Shown: piece by piece, positions 44,131 through 54,132 of the stretch
Layout of the letters: each line of letters starts with the position of its first letter
Numbering within the stretch: position 1 is the stretch's first letter
Assembly: GCA_035771165.1 (NCBI GenBank)
Contig: JAWNZC010000351.1
Coordinates: 9,569,501-9,633,500 of the forward strand
Source of the DNA: Paragorgia papillata
Taxonomy: Eukaryota > Cnidaria > Anthozoa > Scleralcyonacea > Coralliidae
Direction of reading: 5' to 3'
DNA: 64,000 bases
Notes under the pieces: model-generated
The model's database searches: none
The model's input: only the letters and a program-made list of their open reading frames with translations
What the model was told of the DNA's origin: nothing
Made by a program: the position numbers and the translations under genes

Positions 44131-44471
44131 AGGGGGTATTTACATGCATGGTTGAAAGTTGTCCCTGTCACGCGGAAGCGCGCTCTTCAAAAGAGCCGCT
44201 GCTTCCGGGACCGCTACTTACGAGGGGCCGCTACTTTCGGAAATTTTTAAGACATCTGAAATCTGCCGCTACTTTCGGGGGGCCGCTAGTTTCGGGATTT
44301 CTACGGAACCTCGCAAAGAGGGTGACCCTATCCCCAGGGTGACCCTACTACCCGAGACAAGTGTCAAATTCCCCAGGTAAACACCCGCTGTCGCGACTAA
44401 TTAAAATGAATGCAAAGTTGGCTCCCCCAGGGTGGCTCGGGAGGGACAACTCTCGTCCATGTAAACGGGAG
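44131..44471. mobile_element. Probable MITE with imperfect inverted ends
   Basis: TTTACATG..GTTGTCCCT on the left is mirrored by AGGGACAAC..CATGTAAA on the right. Inside, GCCGCTACTTTCGG is repeated at least three times. The boundaries are approximate. Confidence 0.45.
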
Positions 44472-45520
44472 CTAAAGTCTCCCACGTATGTTTAAGAGTA
44501 GTGTTGCTGTAAGTGTCAGCTGTTAATCTCATCTGTGAATTAACTTGAAATTGGCCTATTTTCGCTGTTTATGTTGCTGCTGATACCAATGAAAAGGCTG
44601 CTTGCATGGTTGAGTGAACTAGCTGCAGTCTCAGCATAGCCTGAACCTCCGGTTATTTTGGTCGTTAATCATTGGGCCGCTGTTCTTCGTTTCTGGCCGT
44701 GAAGGTGAAGAACCAAAGCATCTACATTTGATCAACGTTTCAAGACTAGATCAGAGTGCGAGTGTCGAAACCTTGAGTCATGAAGAGTAACTTTTTAAGC
44801 TACGTTTAAAAACATTCAAGCCATGCATTAATTGTTAAACAATATCTGATTTTCAGGGTAATTATCTACAGGTTGTGAACAGAGGAACGACATGCTGCAT
44901 CAAAGTAATTACAATATTAAATAACAAAATGGTGCGAATCTGTCCTGACAATAAGAATAGCAGAAATTTATACAAGAAACTTCATGTGGTAGATACGTAA
45001 ATGAAGGAATCCTGCTCGGTTCAGGGGCAATAGATTGTGTACGTTTCTAGTTGTAGCACTATTTTTGGTTCGATTGTGAATTGTGTATCAGTAAGTTCTG
45101 CTGTTCAGATCAGCATTGCCGTCGACGTGAAATCTGTTTATGAAATATGGAGATCATTTTAGTTTGTAGTTTTGAGATGTCTTGCAAAACTAAAACCATA
45201 AATAGGAGAATAATATGTCTTTGAAGAAGAAGAGCACCACGATAAGCTAGTTACAAACCTAATTCACGTAAATAGAAGATACCTCTAGAAACATGAAACA
45301 TCTTACGCAAATTTATCACGGCAATGTTCTTCTGTGCAAGGACCTTTGACTTTAACACTGTCTTTATCATTTTGCCAGACCAAGACGTGGCAAAGCATCG
45401 AGCTACAGAGAAAGAGCCAGTAACTCAATTGGCCTTTGTATTCTATAATACTGTATAACTTAATATATAATCAAACAACATCCCCCAGTAGAACGGCACC
45501 CCCAGCAGAACCCCAGTAAA

Positions 45521-45945
45521 CTGGACAAAATTGTTGGGCCACTTTGCCGATTTTGCCGATTTTCGCATAGTGTCCCCAGCACTTTTGTCCAGGATTGTCT
45601 GAAAATGGCGAATTAAACAAAATCGAAGAAGAAAAAAATTTGTGCGCGGCGATTCTGCGCAGTTTGTTCCAAAATGACACAAATACGCTCCCATATGCAT
45701 GAACAACAGATTGTTTGTGGTTATTCGTCATTTTCAGACAATCCTGGACAAAATTGTTGGGCCACTTTGCCGATTTTGCCGATTTTCGCATAGTGTCCCA
45801 AGCACTTTTGTCCAGGATTGTCTGAAAATGGCGAATTAAACAAAATGACACAAATACGCTTCCACATGCATGAACAACAGATTGTTTGTTGGGCGATTTT
45901 GACGATTTTTGCATAGTGTTCCAAGCACTTTTGCCCAGGATTGTA
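45521..45945. repeat. Tandem repeat of 223-bp units (about 2.3 copies)
   Basis: CTGGACAAAATTGTTGGGCC starts a block at 45521 and again at 45744, with GCATAGTGTCCC-AGCACTTTTG following in each. A third, shortened and more diverged copy ends at 45945. The 223-bp spacing is not divisible by three, so a long minus-strand frame across it is not evidence of a protein. Confidence 0.8.
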
Positions 45946-47515
45946 GAATATTGCCACAACTGAAGCACTTACAACTTCTATCCCACTTGAACAGTGAACG
46001 GAAGTATCAAATAATATTTCTTTTTAATTCAATATAGTGTGACATTGCTTGTATAATTTTGTCATTCTTGTTGTCATAACTAAGTGTCAAACCGCTTTTT
46101 TGCATTCTTTAATAATTATTATTTGTTGCGACACTTATTTCCTCTATTCACGGCCCTGAGATTTCGTTTTGCAGAGACTTTTTTGTGTTAAAGAGCTTTT
46201 TATGCCTGGAATTTTTCGTTCTGCGGACGTGGACTGTTCTTCCGCTTGACAACATTGTTCTGTGCCCTAAAACGCAAATCAAACTTTAAAAGATTGTCTT
46301 TTAACGAAATGTTTGTACATGCGTACAAATTCTAAACGAGTTCAAGACAGTCAAGACAGGGTGAGTCAATGAATCCCATTCTTAAACAGGAAAAGCTAAT
46401 TATTTATCTATTTAAAAGTCTATAGTTTGCAATTTTGAGACTCTATCTCAATTTTGAGACTCTAAATGCAAACGGTGCAATTGAGTTGCGTCTTAACATT
46501 AACGAATGAAACCCTTGTAGCAGGAATAAACCCTTGTAGCAGGAATAAACGAGAGCACCTAACAATCTTTGACTTGGCTTTGAGAAAAATGCTTTACGTA
46601 TTGTGCACTGAAATGTTAATTAACTATGACAAAGTTCGACCAGATAAATTTGTTTCTTAACCGTAGCAAAAAGTTCGCAAGTTGATTTGCTTTTTGTGAA
46701 TGAAACTCTAAAGCCTAAGTGCTAAGTCCTAAAGCTCACTTTACGACAGGTATTCAAAGTCCTGTGGTTTTGTTTTTGTTGATGTCGAAATTATCGTTAA
46801 ACATATGGCTGATTTAGAATCCCTAGAATTGGAAATTATTTGGTTAGAGGTTTTCCTATATTTCAAACGGATTACTTTTGCTTTCGGGGATTTATCTGTG
46901 GTCTATACGTACACTAAAAATAACAATCTCACAACTGTAAGACTGATATCTTCGAGTGAGTTAATCTGGTAAATAAATCAACGATTATTCTTATTGGGGA
47001 ATTCAATATCGAAATATTCAATATTTGTAATAATATACAGAAGTTTAGTGAACATCGCCTCCAAGAATAATTAAAGAACATCAATTTTATCCAGTTCGTT
47101 TAAGAATTGATACGCCCAGTAGCAAAACGACCACATTTTTTTAAAGGTAACTAAATAAAGAGAGAGAGAGAGAGAGATCAAAACTTTTATAAAATGTTAC
47201 TTTGGACTATTTTCCTATATTTGCGGTAATCAAATATTTCCGCACCGAAACGCACAGCAGCACTGGTAAAAAGTGTATCCGGTGAAAAAAAATATGAAAA
47301 ACTCCACACAAGTATTGTTCAAAGAAGAGCTTAGACAACTTTCTTGGGGTACTGTGTTCTGAATTGATATAAGGTTGATGACATGTTAGATTTTTTAAAA
47401 ACATAATTACTTAATGATGTCATTAATTGAATATATTTGTCCATGGCGCAATAAGCGTGTTTTAAAAGTGACACAGATTTCTAGGACGACCAAATCTTCC
47501 ATAAAGCTGCTACAT

Positions 47516-47595
47516 CTATTCCTAGTGCAATCATGCGGAACATTGGCTATATAAGTACTGAGATTCAAATTAGTCAGGGTCAGTTTGTTCAACGC
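47516..47595 (+). repeat. Split direct repeat A1
   Basis: Identical over 80 bp to A2. It contains a TATA box TATATAAG at 47548-47555 and so could be the promoter of the element. It starts CTATTCCTAGTG and ends GTTCAACGC. Confidence 0.85.
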
Positions 47596-47620
47596 TTTAC
47601 CCGAAAGGAACAGTTTCGTC

Positions 47621-47875
47621 ATGGCTGAAGCTGCAGCCCAAATACCACAAGATGTACCAGTCGTCTTGCCGCCGCAAGTCGACCCTCCAGTTCATGAACA
47701 CGTTCAACTTCCAGTAGACGTTCCGCCTCAAGTCGTAGTTCCACCACAACGGCAAGCTCCCCTGGTGGAGGTATGTATTTGCTCTATATATGAGAAGTTG
47801 GTACTTTTGTGGTCTTTTAAAACCCTTCGTTCGTTTGGTCGGGGCCGAGCAGTTTGTCATCTTATTACATCTTAA
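47621..47875 (+). CDS. Pro/Val-rich N-terminal protein of the split-repeat element
   Basis: ATG at 47621 starts a protein rich in Pro, Val and Gln (MAEAAAQIPQDVPVV...), with repeated PPQV and VDVPPQ motifs. A GTATGT follows codon 50 (47771) and may be a splice donor; otherwise the frame runs to 47875. It occupies the gag position of the element, just downstream of the TATA-bearing A1. No known domain. Confidence 0.4.
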   Translation: MAEAAAQIPQDVPVVLPPQVDPPVHEHVQLPVDVPPQVVVPPQRQAPLVEVCICSIYEKLVLLWSFKTLRSFGRGRAVCHLITS

Positions 47876-48380
47876 AAGGGTTAACTACAGCCAGGTGGCA
47901 TGTTACAATATGGGTCGGCTTATGCGAGTTGTTTAATTTAACGGGATTTTGAAAATTCATATCCCACAGATTCTGGTGGTAGCCAGCCGTATTGTCTCGC
48001 ATCGTTTGAGACGAAGACGTTTATTAGTCGCTATATATATCGTTTATAATTTGAGCTTTCGTTATTCGTGAGTGTGGTTGTGGTCAAGAGGAAGCACGTT
48101 TTGTTCGCTTTGAATAGCTAATTCACCCTCAACCATTTTACATAAAAATTATGTTGATTTGAGGTGCGGTTCGTTTATACAACACTATAGATCGTTTTCA
48201 TCTGACGTCACGGCGGCCATATTTGTGTACCAAAACAATGAAATGGCGGCCATATTGGTGTACGGTATGGGAATTAGCTCTTTCTTATTCAAATATTTCG
48301 TATTGTTTCACCGCCCCACTGGGGCCACCGATCACGTGAGTGAAAACGATCTATTCGTTACTTTATAATTAGCGTTTCCG

Positions 48381-48795
48381 CCTTACCAATGACTCGGTAG
48401 CGGCCGAGGAGGTTATTTACTTATCGTGTATGCCTTACCACTGACTCGGTAGCGGCCGAGGAGGTTATTGACTTATGGCATATGCCTTACAAATGACTTG
48501 GTAGCGGCCAAGGAGAATATTTACTTATCGCGTGTGCTTTACAAATGAATCGGTAGCGGCCGAGACGTTTATTTTGCTTGTACAGACGTAGTCGGTTTTA
48601 CAGCTAATTCGATTTGGGGCCAATAGACTACTGTTTTACTCTATAGTTATGAGTTAAGTCTTATAAACGACCCGGTAGTGGCCGAGGAGATTATTTCCCT
48701 GTGTTATGTTTACAGCTAAGTTGGTTTGGGGCCAAGCAGCTGCCATGGTTTATCTCTTACAAATTGCTCGGTAGCGGCCGGAGAGATTCTTTGCT
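48381..48795 (+). repeat. Minisatellite with CGGTAGCGGCCGAGGAG core
   Basis: Six or more degenerate units of about 50-60 bp, each with ACTCGGTAGCGGCCGAGGAG-like core, an AC-rich lead (CTTACAAATGA) and a T-rich tail (TTATTTACTTATCG). It lies inside the split-repeat element. It may be part of its non-coding interior. Confidence 0.7.
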
Positions 48796-49295
48796 TAAAG
48801 CTATTTGTTGCACAGAACTGGGTAATGTTAAACTAAACTAACTCAAGGTTAGTTTATCTTATCCGACGGTACGAACAACGCCTAATTGTACTTTATGGCT
48901 CTAATTTGGTTGTGTAAGGTTCTGTGATTGTATCTGCTCATAAATAATTTATGTATTAAACGTGCCAGTGGGTTTTTCCCACATGGTTATTAGTGTTATT
49001 AAAAAAACTCCAAAAAACCCCAGACCCAACCATTGTTGGAAACAGGTGCGGGCGACTAATGCCTTTTATGCCCCTCGGGGTTGCCTGGGACCGGCGATGG
49101 TGTGGGCGACTGATAGGGTGTTTCGGGTATTCTTTTCACTCACTTCGGTTCTTTTAGGATACTCCTCCTTGCAAACGACAGAAGATTCAGGACTCTCGGT
49201 CCTTTTACAGCAGAAAACACCCTAAACCTAGTATTCAATGATGTAATTGGCACGGTTCACCCCCAAGGATTGTCTGTCCCAGGCCCTCTCCGGGT

Positions 49296-49637
49296 ATGGT
49301 GTCAGATGGCCAGGTTCTAGCCAGTTCAAAAGATGTCATATTCCGTGATCCGTCATCTTTTGTACCAGGGGAATTACATAATCATTATGATGAATGGGAA
49401 AAAGTCGCTCCTCGGGGAGAAGCGGATGAAGTTCTGTCCTTCATCAAACACGGCGTAGATGTATGGGCGTATCTTCGGCCCTATAAGGGCACATACGCGG
49501 GTCAGAACTACGAGTCACCTTTTGCCCCTCCTAGAGAATTCCCAAACAGCCCATCCCGCGGAAAATTCAAGGATTTCGTTGCTGTTACTATCAAAGAACG
49601 AGCACGAACGGGATCATTAATATTTCCATCAATGTAA
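49296..49637 (+). pseudogene. DIRS-like Pol N-terminal fragment
   Basis: The translation includes GELHNHYDEWEKV, FIKHGVDVWAYLRPYKGTY, and PPREFPNSPSRGKFKDFVAV followed by ERARTGSL. From memory this order (GVDV - PFKG - PP - FPN - F..F V - ER..GSL) precedes the RT palm in a cnidarian family of DIRS-type retroelements. The frame stops at 49637 where the RT should continue. The identification rests on this motif string only. Confidence 0.45.
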
Positions 49638-49800
49638 CAACTTAGTCGGTTTAAAACCTTTCTTTACCGCCTCGTAAATAGGCTTAGATTGGGGAAACGG
49701 ACTGAGTTTTGGGTATGGGTTTGAGTTACGGGTCGTGAGGTGGTAGTGTAAGACCTGGGGGTATTAGGAATTAGCGACTGGGAGGTGTACTCCGGCGACA

Positions 49801-49873
49801 GGGCTCACATTTCCCATAACTCTCTGTCTGTGAGCCAATGGGAGCAAGAGGGCAGTTGGAATAGATTACTATT
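49801..49873 (+). repeat. Split direct repeat B1
   Basis: Identical over 73 bp to B2 (50196-50268). It starts GGGCTCACATTTCCC and ends AGATTACTATT, overlapping the first five bases of A2. Confidence 0.85.
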
Positions 49874-49948
49874 CCTAGTGCAATCATGCGGAACATTGGC
49901 TATATAAGTACTGAGATTCAAATTAGTCAGGGTCAGTTTGTTCAACGC
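49869..49948 (+). repeat. Split direct repeat A2
   Basis: Second copy of A1, directly continuous with B1, giving the B1A2 junction expected from circular integration. Confidence 0.85.
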
Positions 49949-50195
49949 GATCCCGTGAGGGTTTAGTTAGGAAGACCTGCAGTTATAGTAGTGTTATTAT
50001 GGCAATGCAAGATTTCTCACACGTGACTCCATAGGCTCGGAAGTGAAGTTCTTATAATTATGGGGGGATGATTGGTGAATATAATATTGAGTTGGTATAA
50101 CAAATTAGTATGTCATAGATCGGATGGTTGTGTTCATCGTTTTTTTCCCCTCCTCCCCTCCCAAAAACAGTCCACTGCCTTGTTCCCCGGCTCAC

Positions 50196-50268
50196 GGGCT
50201 CACATTTCCCATAACTCTCTGTCTGTGAGCCAATGGGAGCAAGAGGGCAGTTGGAATAGATTACTATT
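50196..50268 (+). repeat. Split direct repeat B2
   Basis: Second copy of B1 and the presumed 3' terminus; unique sequence starts at ATTGCGTGC. Confidence 0.85.
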
Positions 50269-50319
50269 ATTGCGTGCTTAAGATCAGCTTACCTTTTTTC
50301 TGTCGGCAATTTTCCCTCT

Positions 50320-50595
50320 GACAACTATGATTGACTGAACTGAACTAAAACTAAACTAAAATAATCTTATTTATTCTCTCCCTAGAGGTTCAGTAAGGGC
50401 CATATCCCTTGTTGATCCAGTGTTAATTAATACAGGAGAAACCGGAGTACCCAGAGGAAACCTGCGGTGTTTGGTAGAGTCAAACTGGAAGCACTCTTCT
50501 CACATGCGGCCAAAGCGAAGTTTTAATCCGATAACTGAACTGAGCAGGCGAAAGGCACGTGCGCCAACCACTGTGCCAGCGACACCCCCAACTGA
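50320..50595 (-). mobile_element. tRNA-derived SINE
   Basis: On the minus strand it begins with a tRNA-like head containing an A-box (TGGCACAGTGGTTGGCGC at about 50585-50565). The body has a conserved GGGTACTCCGGTTTCTCC block, also present at 39095-39170. It ends in a TTTAGTTTAGTT-type tail near 50345. The B-box is not clear. Confidence 0.55.
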
Positions 50596-50599
50596 CGTT

Positions 50600-51618
50600 T
50601 GGCACAGGAAAATACATAGGACTTGTGAGTCGGATCTGGCTTTTAACTCTTTCTGGGCGGCATCCGTCTCTTTTATCTTATGTATTTTACCCTGGCTAAC
50701 GCTGAAACGTTTGAAAATGAGCAAAACAATCCAGGAAATATCCGGGAAAGAATTGGATCTTTAACTGGGCATACAAATGAGGAAAAGGGTTATTAAAGGC
50801 TTAAACGATAGAAAGAGTGTTATAGAGGATGATACAGGAATGGAAAATAAATTTAATGCACATTTGTCTGAATAGACAAATTAATAAACTTCGTCAAATT
50901 AAGAAAGAACGCGGAAGTTCTGTCTTTTATATCATAACTTAGCGAGGCCAATGCAATTAAAATCCATCAGGAAATTAATTTTTATCAACCAAAGTTGAGT
51001 TGATAAGATCAGCGGCCGCCTTCTGAGTATTGCTGAGCCTGAAATTGCTTCAGTTTGTCACACGCCTTATTGACGTTCCTTAGACACAGGCGTACTCCTT
51101 CGGCGTTGGAAAATCGTAAAGGACAAGCGCTTTCTTAAGCTGGACTAGTGATACAGAGAACGTCTCAAACTATCGCTCTATATGCCAGTTCTGTCAGTGT
51201 TACCAAAGAGAATAGGAGAGTACGGGTAGCGTTTGCTGTTAGCGCGCTGCTTCTTACCACGCGGTAGTTAAGCCTGGGCAGACGGGTTAACACTTTTATG
51301 GGTGATCGCCTGGGAATGACACCAGTTGTCGAGCTTAGGATCGAGTCATGCATGCAGTGGAGTTGCAGTCGATCTCTCCTGTGCTTCAAAGGTTTTAACC
51401 AATGCTAAGTTTTCTTTTCTATTTTTTTTTTGTTTTTCTGTGCTGCGTCTGATTTAGTTCCCACCCGTTGTGGTAATGAAAATATTTTCAGTAAGTGTTT
51501 CAATTTGCGTTGGAACAAAATATTTTAATTTTTCACTGTTTTTGTTGTTGTTCTCGTTGTTTTCATCGTTATTTTCATCTTTATCGTTGTTGTAGTTATC
51601 GCTGTGGTTGCCTTGTCG
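50600..51618. other. Intron sequence, nothing recognised
   Basis: No exon or repeat recognised; a minus-strand frame at 51165-51389 is featureless. Confidence 0.35.
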
Positions 51619-51621
51619 TCG

Positions 51622-51716
<95 letters not shown>

Positions 51717-51718
51717 GC
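51619..51718. repeat. (GTT)n microsatellite
   Basis: About 33 uninterrupted GTT triplets. Poly-Val and poly-Asn frames through it are artefacts. Confidence 0.95.
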
Positions 51719-52025
51719 AGTCATAGTAGTAAACATGGTGCATTGCTGCTGTTGTCTATTTTTTTCTTCTTTATATTGTAGAAAATAATATTAATAGTAG
51801 TTTAAAATGCTTGATGTAGTATTTGTTGTTTATGTTGTAATTATCGACGGATGTGATCGTGTTGGTGTAGATGTTGTTACTGGTGTTGTCGTTTGTTTTT
51901 GCTTTCATTCCGTTGCTGATAGTGGTGGTCATATGTTTTTGTTGCTGGTGGTAGACGTTTGATGATTTATAGTATTCACAGCTTTCGTTAATTGATGTTT
52001 ATTTCCTTGTAATTTTTATGTTTAG

Positions 52026-52140
52026 ACTGTCCACCAAACGTGCGTTGTCGTCGTTTTAAATCAGACAATAGCAAGATCTTTATTTCTGCTAAAGATTTGT
52101 TATATATGCCTCTGTATTTCCCAGAGAGGACGTCTGCAAT
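52026..52140 (+). CDS. CUB-LRR gene, LRR N-terminal cap exon
   Basis: A 115-bp exon with acceptor TTTATGTTTAG and donor GTAAGT. It enters in phase 1, matching the CUB exon, and leaves in phase 2. It encodes DCPPNVRCRRFKS, a cysteine-flanked cap (C-X5-C) typical of the start of extracellular LRR arrays, then a first half-repeat (IFISAKDLLYMPLYFP). Confidence 0.7.
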
Positions 52141-52294
52141 GTAAGTTATTCAAAAACTTTTTTGTTGTTCTATATTGTGAACGTTTCAAAAGCGTAGTTT
52201 TGCTATTTGATCATCAAAAACATAATTTTGAATTAAGTGGACATTTTGGCCGTTTACTTATTGTTTTGATAGTTGTTGTTTATTATGTGTTTAG

Positions 52295-52366
52295 CCATTT
52301 TGATGATAATCTTCTTGTGAAGTTGACCAAATTTGATTTCAGAAAGCTGACGCAATTAGAATACAT
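52295..52366 (+). CDS. CUB-LRR gene, LRR exon 1
   Basis: Exactly 72 bp, acceptor GTGTTTAG and donor GTAAGT, phase 2 at both ends. It encodes one 24-residue repeat (HFDDNLLVKLTKFDFRKLTQ...). One exon per LRR with phase 2 borders is the classic layout of LGR-type receptors and related LRR genes. Confidence 0.72.
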
Positions 52367-52449
52367 GTAAGTAAAATTTAATATTCCTTTAAAGTTGTTT
52401 TATCAAGTGCCTCTTTCTCAAGCTTTAATGTTGACCCTGTCCCGACCGT

Positions 52450-52515
52450 ATCTCAATAGCTCAGTAGTCAGAACGCCGTTGCGTTGATTCCAAGACCTTG
52501 GATTCGATTCGTGGT
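52450..52515 (+). repeat. tRNA-like sequence (SINE head or tRNA pseudogene)
   Basis: A-box-like TAGCTCAGTAGTCAGAACG at about 52457 and B-box-like GGATTCGATTC at about 52500. The acceptor and T stems do not pair properly, so it is not a working tRNA gene. Confidence 0.6.
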
Positions 52516-52680
52516 TGGGGCAATAAGAATTTTGGTAATATTATTATTGTATCAGTGAAATCCTCTCTTAATTTCAAATTTACACTTTTATAAAACGGTC
52601 AAAAAGCATTTTCCCTATAAAATAAGTTATGTTTATAATAAGAAAAGTTAATTTCTCAGTTAAGTTCTCAGTTAATTATC

Positions 52681-52813
52681 AATTATTGGACGAGTCTGAG
52701 CAAAATATCATGATTTGTCAGTGGCGAGCTACTAGTTATTTGCCGATGCCGAAGGCACAGGTAGCGAGACACTGACAAATCATGATATTTTGCGATAGAC
52801 GAGTTCAATAATT
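52681..52813. repeat. Foldback (inverted repeat, about 53-bp arms)
   Basis: AATTATTGGACGAGT..CAAAATATCATGATTTGTC on the left pairs with GACAAATCATGATATTTTG..ACGAGTTCAATAATT on the right across a short loop. Probably a palindromic MITE or one end of a larger one. Confidence 0.75.
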
Positions 52814-53104
52814 GATTTATCATTCATAAAATAGTTAAAAATTTGAAATGCCTGAAGTTAGAGATCGCCATTCTTCTCTCTGTCTTCGGCATACTAAAAT
52901 CTTCGTAAAACTTACTTTTTTTTGGCACGAGTCTTGCTTTTTATCTCACTAAATCTTTCTTTTATCTATTTCTTTTCTGAAGTATATTGTCGTTATGAAT
53001 GTTTCCAAATACTCTTGATTACTTCCTCGGATAGCTGAATAACTAGCCGCCATGTTTACGAAAATTATTTGCAGTCAGCAGCGCTATCGCTAGTGCGCAT
53101 GCAT

Positions 53105-53631
53105 TGTTACGGATATGCCTATCCTAAGACAGTTAATTAACTAGACGTTATTTGATCACTGAACTTAATAAGTACTTGTAACCAATTAGTAAATACTTGT
53201 GATTTGGCATGAGTCAGCTATGATGTCATTTAGTAGTTACGTAAATATATTATATATAGAATGAAATATGTTACTATAATTATACACTCTAGAAACTATA
53301 TAAGCAGCCATCGAACATTTCTCAGGCATGCATATGTATGAGAGTGAGCTATATGTAACAAAGTGGTTACGAAGTCAGTCCTGGAGTTCCTGCCGTTGGT
53401 TTTATTATTCCTTCCTTTTCAAGTCCATACGGATTGTTAACCTGTTGCCGGAATCTCCTATTGACTGCTTCGTTGTGCGCAGACGACAGATAAGTTTCTG
53501 AACTTTAGTTTAGTTTAATCTTTATAGACATTTTCAATATCTGTTCTAAGTTTCTTGTTAATTAAATCAATAGTTGTAAAAACCAAACAGCTGAGGTTAC
53601 ACTTTTTGTTGCGTATAGCGGTCACGTAACA
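53105..53631 (+). repeat. Solo LTR of the Gmr1-like family
   Basis: 527 bp, TGTTACGG...CGTAACA, clearly the same LTR as at 17990 and 23812 with a few more differences. It has no internal region. The flanks are GCAT and GGAT, a possible 4-bp duplication with one change. It lies in the intron between two LRR exons of the CUB-LRR gene and keeps TATATAAG, so it could act as an intronic promoter. Confidence 0.9.
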
Positions 53632-53974
53632 GGATGCTTAAAAAATTATTTGCAGCAGAATTATTTTCACCCAGTTATTTGCAGGTGAATTAACCAATCA
53701 GAATGCGGGATAGAAACCAAATGAATGATAATTCAAAATAATTATTCGGGCCCATTGTTTTATACAAAAAAACGAGGTAGTGCAATAGCGGCTTGTAATT
53801 ATAACTAACAATGCGATGCTAGAAGCCTTTATTTGACCATGAATGCAAATTTATCAATTGTAAGATTAAAATTTGACTAGAAATTTTCACTATCCCTGTA
53901 TGTTATTGTCTATATTTTTATAGTGAGCAACTAATTATTAAATTATTAATTATTTTATTTTTTGTGATGTTTAG

Positions 53975-54046
53975 AAGTTTGAGGGGAAACAAAATACTGG
54001 AGATAGAAGAAGAGACGTTCTATAATTCACGGTCTTTAGAAACTCT
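53975..54046 (+). CDS. CUB-LRR gene, LRR exon 2
   Basis: 72 bp, acceptor GATGTTTAG, donor GTAAGT, phase 2 both ends. It encodes SLRGNKILEIEEETFYNSRS plus LET, a good 24-residue LRR (L-x-N-x-I-x-x-I-x-x-x-x-F). Confidence 0.85.
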
Positions 54047-54132
54047 GTAAGTAACTTAATTAATCAACTTGTAATTAATAGTTTTTTAGTATTTGCCTAA
54101 GGAAATGTAGATATTTAAAACAAAACTCGTTT

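Larger units (their letters stand above)
43546..47515. other. Intron of the CUB-LRR gene, part 1
   Basis: Contains a probable MITE (44131-44471), a 223-bp tandem repeat (45521-45945), a short tandem CCCTTGTAGCAGGAATAAA pair at 46513-46549, and a GA microsatellite near 47158-47176. No exon was found. Confidence 0.45.
47516..50268 (+). mobile_element. DIRS/Ngaro-like element with split direct repeats, internally deleted
   Basis: The repeat layout is A1 (47516-47595), interior, B1 (49801-49873), A2 (49869-49948), spacer, B2 (50196-50268). A1 and A2 are 80/80 identical and B1 and B2 73/73 identical. B1 and A2 share the five bases CTATT. A1...B1A2...B2 is the established signature of tyrosine-recombinase retroelements of the PAT/Ngaro type, which integrate from a circle and make no target duplication; none is seen here. 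The interior has a Pro-rich gag-like start and a fragment resembling the N-terminal part of DIRS-type Pol, but no RT, RNase H or recombinase, so this copy is a deletion derivative. An unexplained 247-bp stretch lies between A2 and B2. Confidence 0.65.

Noticed and set aside
45443..45968. 165-codon minus-strand frame as a repetitive protein
   Set aside because: The repeat unit is 223 bp, not a multiple of three, so the frame does not encode a consistent repeated peptide; two overlapping frames show the same words.
47585..47875. Start exon of a host gene (Pro/Val-rich protein)
   Set aside because: It lies directly behind repeat A1 of the split-direct-repeat element, in the gag position, so it is assigned to the element.
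51495..51788. Poly-Val and poly-Asn frames
   Set aside because: (GTT)n microsatellite.
52450..52515. Functional tRNA gene
   Set aside because: A- and B-box-like words are present but the acceptor and T stems do not pair; a SINE head or pseudogene is more likely.
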